Positions 48,179 through 60,684 of a stretch of 64,000 nt of DNA are shown piece by piece. The stretch's first letter is position 1. The number at the start of each line of letters is the position of its first letter. The DNA comes from Actinernus sp. WN-2022 (lineage: Eukaryota > Cnidaria > Anthozoa > Actiniaria > Actinernidae). Where the stretch lies: the NCBI GenBank assembly GCA_030867875.1, contig JAOWCC010001616.1, forward strand, positions 338,699 to 402,698, given 5' to 3'. Under the pieces are notes generated by a model. It saw nothing but the letters and a program-made list of their open reading frames with translations, searched no databases and had not been told where the DNA came from. Both the position numbers and the translations under genes were made by a program.

Positions 48179-51100
48179 ATAAAATACCTAGAGATCAGGA
48201 ACTCGTCTTTTTGCCGTTTTCTTGAAAGGGCAAATGACAGCTAAAGATTTTTCTGGCCTTTCTAGCCTATAATTTACTTGTGTTGTGTTAGATCTATCCC
48301 ATAATTTCTTTATTGGAGAGCTAGAGGTTTGGGTTTGGTTAGAAAAAGGCCATTTTCTGGTTTTGTACTCAACATACAGGAAACTTCCATCGATTAATCT
48401 TAATCTACAGGAAGAGAACGTTGTATTGCCGTATAGTGCATCGAAATCCATTAAAAGCTCGAGAAATGGCGCCACATTGACATTTAAGTAACATAAGTAA
48501 GTTAATGTGTACCTGTTGTCTTTAAAAGCCCGAAAGTCACTTTTCAACTTTTTTTCCCCGATTTTTGTCAGACCTAGCGGAAAATGCTCATTGTCACTAA
48601 GCAAATCGTCACGCCAAACTTCAGGCAAATCGGTTGTTCACGAAAAAGTTCGAAATTCCACACCCCTCCACTCAAAACACCCTCCCCCCATAAAATACCT
48701 AGAGATCAGGAACTCGTCTTTTTGCCGTTTTCTTGAAAGGGCAAATGACAGCTAAAGATTTTTCTGGCCTTTCTAGCCTATAATTTACTTGTGTTGTGTT
48801 AGATCTATCCCATAATTTCTTTATTGGAGAGCTAGAGGTTTGGGTTTGGTTAGAAAAAGGCCATTTTCTGGTATTTGTACTCAATATACAGGAAACGTCC
48901 ATCGATTAATCTTAATCTACAGGAAGAGAACGTTGTATTGCCGTATTGTGCATCGAAATCCATTACAAGCTCGAGAAATGGCGCCACATTGACATTTAGG
49001 TAACATAAGTAAGTTAATGTGTACCTGTTGTCTTTAAAAGCCAGAAAGTCACTTTTCAACATTTTTTCCCCGATTTTTGTCAGACCTAGCGGAAAATGCT
49101 CATTGTCACTAAGCAAATCGTGACGCCAAACTTCAGGCAAATCGGTTGTTCACGAAAAAGTTCGAAATTCTACACCCCTCCACTCAAAACACCCTCCCCC
49201 CCCCCTCTCCCCCCATAAAATACCTAGAGATCAGGAACTCGTCTTTTTGCCGTTTTCTTGAAAGGGCAAATGACAGCTACAGATTTTTCTGGCCTTTCTA
49301 GCCTATAATTTACTTGTGTTGTGTTAGATCTATCCCATAATTTCTTTATTGGAGAGCTAGAGGTTTGGGTTTGGTTAGAAAAAGGCCATTTTCTGGTATT
49401 TGTACTCAACATACTGGAAACTTCCATCGATTAATCTTAATCTACAGGAAGAGAACGTTGTATTGCCGTATAGTGCATCGAAATCCATTAAAAGCTCGAG
49501 AAATGGCGCCACATTGACATTTAAGTAACATAAGTAAGTTAATGTGTACCTCTTGTGTTTAAAAGCCCGAAAGTCACTTTTCAACTTTTTTTCCCCGATT
49601 TTTGTCAGACCTAGCGGAAAATGCTCATTGTCACTAAGCAAATCGTCACGCCAAACTTCAGGCAAATCGGTTGTTCACGAAAAAGTTCGAAATTCCACAC
49701 CCCTCCACTCAAAACACCCTCCCCCCCCCCTCCCCCCATAAAATACCTAGAGATCAGGAACTCGTCTTTTTGCCGTTTTCTTGAAAGGGCAAATGACAGC
49801 TAAAGATTTTTCTGGCCTTTCTAGCCTATAATTTACTTGTGTTGTGTTAGATCTATCCCATAATTTCTTTATTGGAGAGCTAGAGGTTTGGGTTTGGTTA
49901 GAAAAAGGCCATTTTCTGGTATTTGTACTCAATATACAGGAAACTTCCATCGATTAATCTTAATCTACAGGAAGAGAACGTTGTATTGCCGTATAGTGCA
50001 TCGAAATCCATTACAAGCTCGAGAAATGGCGCCACATTGACATTTAGGTAACATAAGTAAGTTAATGTGTACCTGTTGTCTTTAAAAGCCAGAAAGTCAC
50101 TTTTCAACATTTTTTCCCGGATTTTTGTCAGACCTAGCGGAAAATGCTCATTGTCACTAAGCAAATCGTCACGCCAAACTTCAGGCAAATCGGTTGTTCA
50201 CGAAAAAGTTCGAAATTCTACACCCCTCCACTCAAAACACCCTCCCCCCCCCCCTCCCCCCATAAAATACCTAGAGATCAGGAACTCGTCTTTTTGCCGT
50301 TTTCTTGAAAGGGCAAATGACAGCTAAAGATTTTTCTGGCCTTTCTAGCCTATAATTTACTTGTGTTGTGTTAGATCTATCCCATAATTTCTTTATTGGA
50401 GAGCTAGAGGTTTGGGTTTGGTTAGAAAAAGGCCATTTTCTGGTATTTGTACTCAATATACAGGAAACGTCCATCGATTAATCTTAATCTACAGGAAGAG
50501 AACGTTGTATTGCCGTATTGTGTATCGAAATCCATTACAAGCTCGAGAAATGGCGCCACATTGACATTTAGGTAACATAAGTAAGTTAATGTGTACCTGT
50601 TGTCTTTAAAAGCCAGAAAGTCACTTTTCAACATTTTTTCCCCGATTTTTGTCAGACCTAGCGGAAAATGCTCATTGTCACTAAGCAAATCGTGACGCCA
50701 AACTTCAGGCAAACCGGTTGTTCACGAAAAAGTTCGAAATTCTACACCCCTCCACTCAAAACACCCTCCCCCCCCCTCTCCCCCCATAAAATACCTAGAG
50801 ATCAGGAACTCGTCTTTTTGCCGTTTTCTTGAAAGGGCAAATGACAGCTACAGATTTTTCTGGCCTTTCTAGCCTATAATTTACTTGTGTTGTGTTAGAT
50901 CTATCCCATAATTTCTTTATTGGAGAGCTAGAGGTTTGGGTTTGGTTAGAAAAAGGCCATTTTCTGGTATTTGTACTCAATATACAGGAAACGTCCATCG
51001 ATTAATCTTAATCTACAGGAAGAGAACGTTGTATTGCCGTATAGTGCATCGAAATCCATTACAAGCTCGAGAAATGGCGCCACATTGACATTTAGGTAAC

Positions 51101-54100
51101 ATAAGTAAGTTAATGTGTACCTGTTGTCTTCAAAAGCTAGATAGTCACTTTTCAACTTTTTTCCCCCGATTTTTGTCAGACCTAGCGGAAAATGCTCATT
51201 GTCACTAAGCAAATCGTCACGCCAAACTTCAGGCAAATCGGTTGTTCACGAAAAAGTTCGAAACTCCACACCCCTCCACTCAAAACACCCCCCCCCCCTC
51301 CCCCCATAAAATACCTAGAGATCAGGAACTCGTCTTTTTGCCGTTTTCTTGAAAGGGCAAATGACAGCTAAAGATTTTTCTGGCCTTTCTAGCCTATAAT
51401 TTACTTGTGTTGTGTTAGATCTATCCCATAATTTCTTTATTGGAGAGCTAGAGGTTTGGGTTTGGTTAGAAAAAGGCCATTTTCTGGTATTTGTACTCAA
51501 TATACAGGAAACGTCCATCGATTAATCTTAATCTACAGGAAGAGAACGTTGTATTGCCGTATTGTGTATCGAAATCCATTAAAAGCTCGAGAAATGGCGC
51601 CACATTGACATTTAGGTAACATAAGTAAGTTAATGTGTACCTGTTGTCTTTAAAAGCCAGAAAGTCACTTTTCAACTTTTTTTCCCCGATTTTTGTCAGA
51701 CCTAGCGGAAAATGCTCATTGTCACTAAGCAAATCGTCACGCCAAACTTCAGGCAAATCGGTTGTTCACGAAAAAGTTCGAAATTCTACACCCCTCCACT
51801 CAAAACACCCTCCCCCCCCTCCTCCCCCCATAAAATACCTAGAGATCAGGAACTCGTCTTTTTGCCGTTTTCTTGAAAGGGCAAATGACAGCTAAAGATT
51901 TTTCTGGCCTTTCTAGCCTATAATTTACTTGTGTTGTGTTAGATCTATCCCATAATTTCTTTATTGGAGAGCTAGAGGTTTGGGTTTGGTTAGAAAAAGG
52001 CCATTTTCTGGTATTTGTACTCAATATACAGGAAACGTCCATCGATTAATCTTAATCTACAGGAAGAGAACGTTGTATTGCCGTATTGTGTATCGAAACC
52101 CATTAAAAGCTCGAGAAATGGCGCCACATTGACATTTAGGTAACATAAGTAAGTTAATGTGTACCTGTTGTCTTCAAAAGCCAGAAAGTCACTTTTCAAC
52201 TTTTTTCCCCCGATTTTTGTCAGACCTAGCGGAAAATGCTCATTGTCACTAAGCAAATCGTCACGCCAAACTTCAGGCAAATCGGTTGTTCACGAAAAAG
52301 TTCGAAACTCCACACCCCTCCACTCAAAACACCCCCCCCCCCCTCCCCCCATAAAATACCTAGAGATCAGGAACTCGTCTTTTTGCCGTTTTCTTGAAAG
52401 GGCAAATGACAGCTAAAGATTTTTCTGGCCTTTCTAGCCTATAATTTACTTGTGTTGTGTTAGATCTATCCCATAATTTCTTTATTGGAGAGCTAGAGGT
52501 TTGGGTTTGGTTAGAAAAAGGCCATTTTCTGGTATTTGTACTCAATATACAGGAAACGTCCATCGATTAATCTTAATCTACAGGAAGAGAACGTTGTATT
52601 GCCGTATTGTGTATCGAAATCCATTAAAAGCTCGAGAAATGGCGCCACATTGACATTTAGGTAACATAAGTAAGTTAATGTGTACCTGTTGTCTTCAAAA
52701 GCCAGAAAGTCACTTTTCAACTTTTTTCCCCCGATTTTTGTCAGACCTAGCGGAAAATGCTCATTGTCACTAAGCAAATCGTCACGCCAAACTTCAGGCA
52801 AATCGGTTGTTCACGAAAAAGTTCGAAACTCCACACCCCTCCACTCAAAACACCCCCCCCCCCTCCCCCCATAAAATACCTAGAGATCAGGAACTCGTCT
52901 TTTTGCCGTTTTCTTGAAAGGGCAAATGACAGCTAAAGATTTTTCTGGCCTTTCTAGCCTATAATTTACTTGTGTTGTGTTAGATCTATCCCATAATTTC
53001 TTTATTGGAGAGCTAGAGGTTTGGGTTTGGTTAGAAAAAGGCCATTTTCTGGTATTTGTACTCAATATACAGGAAACGTCCATCGATTAATCTTAATCTA
53101 CAGGAAGAGAACGTTGTATTGCCGTATTGTGTATCGAAATCCATTAAAAGCTCGAGAAATGGCGCCACATTGACATTTAGGTAACATAAGTAAGTTAATG
53201 TGTACCTGTTGTCTTTAAAAGCCAGAAAGTCACTTTTCAACTTTTTTTCCCCGATTTTTGTCAGACCTAGCGGAAAATGCTCATTGTCACTAAGCAAATC
53301 GTCACGCCAAACTTCAGGCAAATCGGTTGTTCACGAAAAAGTTCGAAATTCTACACCCCTCCACTCAAAACACCCTCCCCCCCCTCCTCCCCCCATAAAA
53401 TACCTAGAGATCAGGAACTCGTCTTTTTGCCGTTTTCTTGAAAGGGCAAATGACAGCTAAAGATTTTTCTGGCCTTTCTAGCCTATAATTTACTTGTGTT
53501 GTGTTAGATCTATCCCATAATTTCTTTATTGGAGAGCTAGAGGTTTGGGTTTGGTTAGAAAAAGGCCATTTTCTGGTATTTGTACTCAATATACAGGAAA
53601 CGTCCATCGATTAATCTTAATCTACAGGAAGAGAACGTTGTATTGCCGTATTGTGTATCGAAATCCATTACAAGATCGAGAAATGGCGCCACATTGACAT
53701 TTAGGTAACATAAGTAAGTTAATGTGTACCTGTTGTCTTCAAAAGCCAGAAAGTCACTTTTCAACTTTTTCCCCCCGATTTTTGTCAGACCTAGCGGAAA
53801 ATGCTCATTGTCACTAAGCAAATCGTCACGCCAAACTTCAGGCAAATCGGTTGTTCACGAAAAAGTTCGAAATTCCACACCCCTCCACTCAAAACACCCC
53901 CCCCCCCTCCCCCCATAAAATACCTAGAGATCAGGAACTCGTCTTTTTGCCGTTTTCTTGAAAGGGCAAATGACAGCTAAAGATTTTTCTGGCCTTTCTA
54001 GCCTATAATTTACTTGTGTTGTGTTAGATTTATCCCATAATTTCTTTATTGGAGAGCTAGAGGTTTGTTTTGGTTAGAAAAAGGCCATTTTCTGGTATTT

Positions 54101-54436
54101 GTACTCAATATACAGGAAACGTCCATCGATTAATCTTAATCTACAGGAAGAGAACGTTGTATTGCCGTATTGTGTATCGAAATCCATTAAAAGCTCGAGA
54201 AATGGCGCCACATTGACATTTAGGTAACATAAGTAAGTTAATGTGTACCTGTTGTCTTTAAAAGCCAGAAAGTCACTTTTCAACTTTTTTTCCCCGATTT
54301 TTGTCAGACCTAGCGGAAAATGCTCATTGTCACTAAGCAAATCGTCACGCCAAACTTCAGGCAAATCGGTTGTTCACGAAAAAGTTCGAAATTCTACACC
54401 CCTCCACTCAAAACACCCTCCCCCCCTCCTCCCCCC
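48179..54436. repeat. S-anchored HOR unit 4, 12 monomers (S H K R H G E M E/M E D E')
   Basis: Starts are 48179 (S), 48690 (H), 49215 (K), 49738 (R), 50262 (H), 50786 (G), 51306 (E-like at the T position), 51830 (M), 52351 (E/M chimera), 52871 (E), 53395 (D) and 53915 (E'). The first six match 7050-10181 at an offset of 41127-41129 bp. m93 and m15 share the rare CAACATACTGG. m96 has AAGCTAGATAGTC. m99 (52351) has the E base in CGAAATCC and the M marks TCTTCAAAAG and CGAAACTCC, fitting an E/M fusion. Confidence 0.86.
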
Positions 54437-57400
54437 ATAAAATACCTAGAGATCAGGAACTCGTCTTTTTGCCGTTTTCTTGAAAGGGCAAATGACAGCT
54501 AAAGATTTTTCTGGCCTTTCTAGCCTATAATTTACTTGTGTTGTGTTAGATCTATCCCATAATTTCTTTATTGGAGAGCTAGAGGTTTGGGTTTGGTTAG
54601 AAAAAGGCCATTTTCTGGTTTTGTACTCAACATACAGGAAACTTCCATCTATTAATCTTAATCTACAGGAAGAGAACGTTGTATTGCCGTATAGTGCATC
54701 GAAATCCATTAAAAGCTCGAGAAATGGCGCCACATTGACATTTAAGTAACATAAGTAAGTTAATGTGTACCTGTTGTCTTTAAAAGCCCGAAAGTCACTT
54801 TTCAACTTTTTTTCCTCGATTTTTGTCAGACCTAGCGGAAAATGCTCATTGTCACTAAGCAAATCGTCACGCCAAACTTCAGGCAAATCGGTTGTTCACG
54901 AAAAAGTTCGAAATTCCACACCCCTCCACTCAAAACACCCTCCCCCCATAAAATACCTAGAGATCAGGAACTCGTCTTTTTGCCGTTTTCTTGAAAGGGC
55001 AAATGACAGCTAAAGACTTTTCTGGCCTTTCTAGCCTATAATTTACTTGTGTTGTGTTAGATCTATCCCATAATTTCTTTATTGGAGAGCTAGAGGTTTG
55101 GGTTTGGTTAGAAAAAGGCCATTTTCTGGTATTTGTACTCAATATACAGGAAACGTCCATCGATTAATCTTAATCTACAGGAAGAGAACGTTGTATTGCC
55201 GTATTGTGCATCGAAATCCATTACAAGCTCGAGAAATGGCGCCACATTGACATTTAGGTAACATAAGTAAGTTAATGTGTACCTGTTGTCTTTAAAAGCC
55301 AGAAAGTCACTTTTCAACATTTTTTCCCCGATTTTTGTCAGACCTAGCGGAAAATGCTCATTGTCACTAAGCAAATCGTGACGCCAAACTTCAGGCAAAC
55401 CGGTTGTTCACGAAAAAGTTCGAAATTCTACACCCCTCCACTCAAAACACCCTCCCCCCCCTCTCCCCCCATAAAATACCTAGAGATCAGGAACTCGTCT
55501 TTTTGCCGTTTTCTTGAAAGGGCAAATGACAGCTACAGATTTTTCTGGCCTTTCTAGCCTATAATTTACTTGTGTTGTGTTAGATCTATCCCATAATTTC
55601 TTTATTGGAGAGCTAGAGGTTTGGGTTTGGTTAGAAAAAGGCCATTTTCTGGTATTTGTACTCAATATACAGGAAACTTCCATCGATTAATCTTAATCTA
55701 CAGGAAGAGAACGTTGTATTGCCGTATAGTGCATCGAAATCCATTACAAGCTCGAGAAATGGCGCCACATTGACATTTAGGTAACATAAGTAAGTTAATG
55801 TGTACCTGTTGTCTTCAAAAGCCAGAAAGTCACTTTTCAACTTTTTTCCCCCGATTTTTGTCAGACCTAGCGGAAAATGCTCATTGTCACTAAGCAAATC
55901 GTCACGCCAAACTTCAGGCAAATCGGTTGTTCACGAAAAAGTTCGAAATTCCACACCCCTCCACTCAAAACACCCCCCCCCCCTCCCCCCATAAAATACC
56001 TAGAGATCAGGAACTCGTCTTTTTGCCGTTTTCTTGAAAGGGCAAATGACAGCTAAAGATTTTTCTGGCCTTTCTAGCCTATAATTTACTTGTGTTGTGT
56101 TAGATCTATCCCATAATTTCTTTATTGGAGAGCTAGAGGTTTGGGTTTGGTTAGAAAAAGGCCATTTTCTGGTATTTGTACTCAATATACAGGAAACGTC
56201 CATCGATTAATCTTAATCTACAGGAAGAGAACGTTGTATTGCCGTATTGTGTATCGAAATCCATTAAAAGCTCGAGAAATGGCGTCACATTGACATTTAG
56301 GTAACATAAGTAAGTTAATGTGTACCTGTTGTCCTTAAAAGCCAGAAAGTCACTTTTCAACTTTTTTTCCCCGATTTTTGTCAGACCTAGCGGAAAATGC
56401 TCATTGTCACTAAGCAAATCGTCACGCCAAACTTCAGGCAAATCGGTTGTTCACGAAAAAGTTCGAAATTCTACACCCCTCCACTCAAAACACCCTCCCC
56501 CCCCCCTCCTCCCCCCATAAAATACCTAGAGATCAGGAACTCGTCTTTTTGCCGTTTTCTTGAAAGGGCAAATGACAGCTAAAGATTTTTCTGGCCTTTC
56601 TAGCCTATAATTTACTTGTGTTGTGTTAGATCTATCCCATAATTTCTTTATTGGAGAGCTAGAGGTTTGGGTTTGGTTAGAAAAAGGTCATTTTCTGGTA
56701 TTTGTACTCAATATACAGGAAACGTCCATCGATTAATCTTAATCTACAGGAAGAGAACGTTGTATTGCCGTATTGTGTATCGAAACCCATTAAAAGCTCG
56801 AGAAATGGCGCCACATTGACATTTAGGTAACATAAGTAAGTTAATGTGTACCTGTTGTCTTCAAAAGCCAGAAAGTCACTTTTCAACTTTTTTCCCCCGA
56901 TTTTTGTCAGACCTAGCGGAAAATGCTCATTGTCACTAAGCAAATCGTCACGCCAAACTTCAGGCAAATCGGTTGTTCACGAAAAAGTTCGAAACTCCAC
57001 ACCCCTCCACTCAAAACACCCCCCCCCCCTCCCCCCATAAAATACCTAGAGATCAGGAACTCGTCTTTTTGCCGTTTTCTTGAAAGGGCAAATGACAGCT
57101 AAAGATTTTTCTTGCCTTTCTAGCCTATAATTTACTTGTGTTGTGTTAGATCTATCCCATAATTTCTTTATTGGAGAGCTAGAGGTTTGGGTTTGGTTAG
57201 AAAAAGGCCATTTTCTGGTATTTGTACTCAATATACAGGAAACGTCCATCGATTAATCTTAATCTACAGGAAGAGAACGTTGTATTGCCGTATTGTGTAT
57301 CGAAATCCATTAAAAGCTCGAGAAATGGCGCCACATTGACATTTAGGTAACATAAGTAAGTTAATGTGTACCTGTTGTCTTTAAAAGCCAGAAAGTCACT

Positions 57401-58602
57401 TTTCAACTTTTTTTCCCCGATTTTTGTCAGACCTAGCGGAAAATGCTCATTGTCACTAAGCAAATCGTCACGCCAAACTTCAGGCAAATCGGTTGTTCAC
57501 GAAAAAGTTCGAAATTCCACACCCCTCCACTCAAAACACCCTCCCCCCCCTCCTCCCCCCATAAAATACCTAGAGATCAGGAACTCGTCTTTTTGCCGTT
57601 TTCTTGAAAGGGCAAATGACAGCTAAAGATTTTTCTGGCCTTTCTAGCCTATAATTTACTTGTGTTGTGTTAGATCTATCCCATAATTTCTTTATTGGAG
57701 AGCTAGAGGTTTGGGTTTGGTTAGAAAAAGGCCATTTTCTGGTATTTGTACTCAATATACAGGAAACGTCCATCGATTAATCTTAATCTACAGGAAGAGA
57801 ACGTTGTATTGCCGTATTGTGTATCGAAATCCATTACAAGATCGAGAAATGGCGCCACATTGACATTTAGGTAACATAAGTAAGTTAATGTGTACCTGTT
57901 GTCTTCAAAAGCCAGAAAGTCACTTTTCAACTTTTTCCCCCCGATTTTTGTCAGACCTAGCGGAAAATGCTCATTGTCACTAAGCAAATCGTCACGCCAA
58001 ACTTCAGGCAAATCGGTTGTTCACGAAAAAGTTCGAAATTCCACACCCCTCCACTCAAAACACCCCCCCCCCTCCCCCCATAAAATACCTAGAGATCAGG
58101 AACTCGTCTTTTTGCCGTTTTCTTGAAAGGGCAAATGACAGCTAAAGATTTTTCTGGCCTTTCTAGCCTATAATTTACTTGTGTTGTGTTAGATTTATCC
58201 CATAATTTCTTTATTGGAGAGCTAGAGGTTTGTTTTGGTTAGAAAAAGGCCATTTTCTGGTATTTGTACTCAATATACAGGAAACGTCCATCGATTAATC
58301 TTAATCTACAGGAAGAGAACGTTGTATTGCCGTATTGTGTATCGAAATCCATTAAAAGCTCGAGAAATGGCGCCACATTGACATTTAGGTAACATAAGTA
58401 AGTTAATGTGTACCTGTTGTCTTTAAAAGCCAGAAAGTCACTTTTCAACTTTTTTTCCCCGATTTTTGTCAGACCTAGCGGAAAATGCTCATTGTCACTA
58501 AGCAAATCGTCACGCCAAACTTCAGGCAAATCGGTTGTTCACGAAAAAGTTCGAAATTCTACACCCCTCCACTCAAAACACCCTCCCCCCCCTCCTCCCC
58601 CC
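54437..58602. repeat. S-anchored HOR unit 5, 8 monomers (S H G T M E D E')
   Basis: Starts are 54437 (S), 54948 (H), 55471 (G), 55991 (T), 56517 (M), 57037 (E), 57561 (D) and 58080 (E'). It matches unit 2 without the T/G chimera, so it is the simple form from which unit 2 could arise by gaining one monomer. Private changes include TTTTCCTCGATT in S, GTTGTCCTTAAAAG in T, AAAAAGGTCATTTT in M and TTTTCTTGCCTTT in E. Confidence 0.87.
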
Positions 58603-60684
58603 ATAAAATACCTAGAGATCAGGAACTCGTCTTTTTGCCGTTTTCTTGAAAGGGCAAATGACAGCTAAAGATTTTTCTGGCCTTTCTAGCCTATAATTTA
58701 CTTGTGTTGTGTTAGATCTATCCCATAATTTCTTTATTGGAGAGCTAGAGGTTTGGGTTTGGTTAGAAAAAGGCCATTTTCTGGTTTTGTACTCAACATA
58801 CAGGAAACTTCCATCTATTAATCTTAATCTACAGGAAGAGAACGTTGTATTGCCGTATAGTGCATCGAAATCCATTAAAAGCTCGAGAAATGGCGCCACA
58901 TTGACATTTAAGTAACATAAGTAAGTTAATGTGTACCTGTTGTCTTTAAAAGCCCGAAAGTCACTTTTCAACTTTTTTTCCCCGATTTTTGTCAGACCTA
59001 GCGGAAAATGCTCATTGTCACTAAGCAAATCGTCACGCCAAACTTCAGGCAAATCGGTTGTTCACGAAAAAGTTCGAAATTCCACACCCCTCCACTCAAA
59101 ACACCCTCCCCCCATAAAATACCTAGAGATCAGGAACTCGTCTTTTTGCCGTTTTCTTGAAAGGGCAAATGACAGCTAAAGACTTTTCTGGCCTTTCTAG
59201 CCTATAATTTACTTGTGTTGTGTTAGATCTATCCCATAATTTCTTTATTGGAGAGCTAGAGGTTTGGGTTTGGTTAGAAAAAGGCCATTTTCTGGTATTT
59301 GTACTCAATATACAGGAAACGTCCATCGATTAATCTTAATCTACAGGAAGAGAACGTTGTATTGCCGTATTGTGCATCGAAATCCATTACAAGCTCGAGA
59401 AATGGCGCCACATTGACATTTAGGTAACATAAGTAAGTTAATGTGTACCTGTTGTCTTTAAAAGCCAGAAAGTCACTTTTCAACATTTTTTCCCCGATTT
59501 TTGTCAGACCTAGCGGAAAATGCTCATTGTCACTAAGCAAATCGTGACGCCAAACTTCAGGCAAATCGGTTGTTCATGAAAAAGTTCGAAATTCTACACC
59601 CCTCCACTCAAAACACCCTCCCCCCCCCTCTCCCCCCATAAAATACCTAGAGATCAGGAACTCGTCTTTTTGCCGTTTTCTTGAAAGGGCAAATGACAGC
59701 TACAGATTTTTCTGGCCTTTCTAGCCTATAATTTACTTGTGTTGTGTTAGATCTATCCCATAATTTCTTTATTGGAGAGCTAGAGGTTTGGGTTTGGTTA
59801 GAAAAAGGCCATTTTCTGGTATTTGTACTCAACATACAGGAAACTTCCATCGATTAATCTTAATCTACAGGAAGAGAACGTTGTATTGCCGTATAGTGCA
59901 TCGAAATCCATTAAAAGCTCGAGAAATGGCGCCACATTGACATTTAAGTAACATAAGTAAGTTAATGTGTACCTCTTGTGTTTAAAAGCCCGAAAGTCAC
60001 TTTTCAACTTTTTTTCCCCGATTTTTGTCAGACCTAGCGGAAAATGCTCATTGTCACTAAGCAAATCGTCACGCCAAACTTCAGGAAAAATCGGTTGTTC
60101 ACGAAAAAGTTCGAAATTCCACACCCCTCCACTCAAAACACCCTCCCCCCCCCCCTCCCCCCATAAAATACCTAGAGATCAGGAACTCGTCTTTTTGCCG
60201 TTTTCTTGAAAGGGCAAATGACAGCTAAAGACTTTTCTGGCCTTTCTAGCCTATAATTTACTTGTGTTGTGTTAGATCTATCCCATAATTTCTTTATTGG
60301 AGAGCTAGAGGTTTGGGTTTGGTTAGAAAAAGGCCATTTTCTGGTATTTGTACTCAATATACAGGAAACGTCCATCGATTAATCTTAATCTACAGGAAGA
60401 GAACGTTGTATTGCCGTATTGTGTATCGAAATCCATTACAAGATCGAGAAATGGCGCCATATTGACATTTAGGTAACATAAGTAAGTTAATGTGTACCTG
60501 TTGTCTTCAAAAGCCAGAAAGTCACTTTTCAACTTTTTCCCCCCGATTTTTGTCAGACCTAGCGGAAAATGCTCATTGTCACTAAGCAAATCGTCACGCC
60601 AAACTTCAGGCAAATCGGTTGTTCACGAAAAAGTTCGAAATTCCACACCCCTCCACTCAAAACACCCCCCCCCCCCCTCCCCCC
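58603..60684. repeat. S-anchored HOR unit 6, 4 monomers (S H K D)
   Basis: Starts are 58603 (S), 59114 (H), 59638 (K) and 60163 (D, with CAAGATCGAG). It is the shortest complete S-to-S unit. K at 59638 has TTCAGGAAAAATCGG, one base longer than the usual TTCAGGCAAATCGG. H has GTTCATGAAAAAG. D has GGCGCCATATTG. The unit looks like one in which the span from R to E was lost. Confidence 0.86.
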
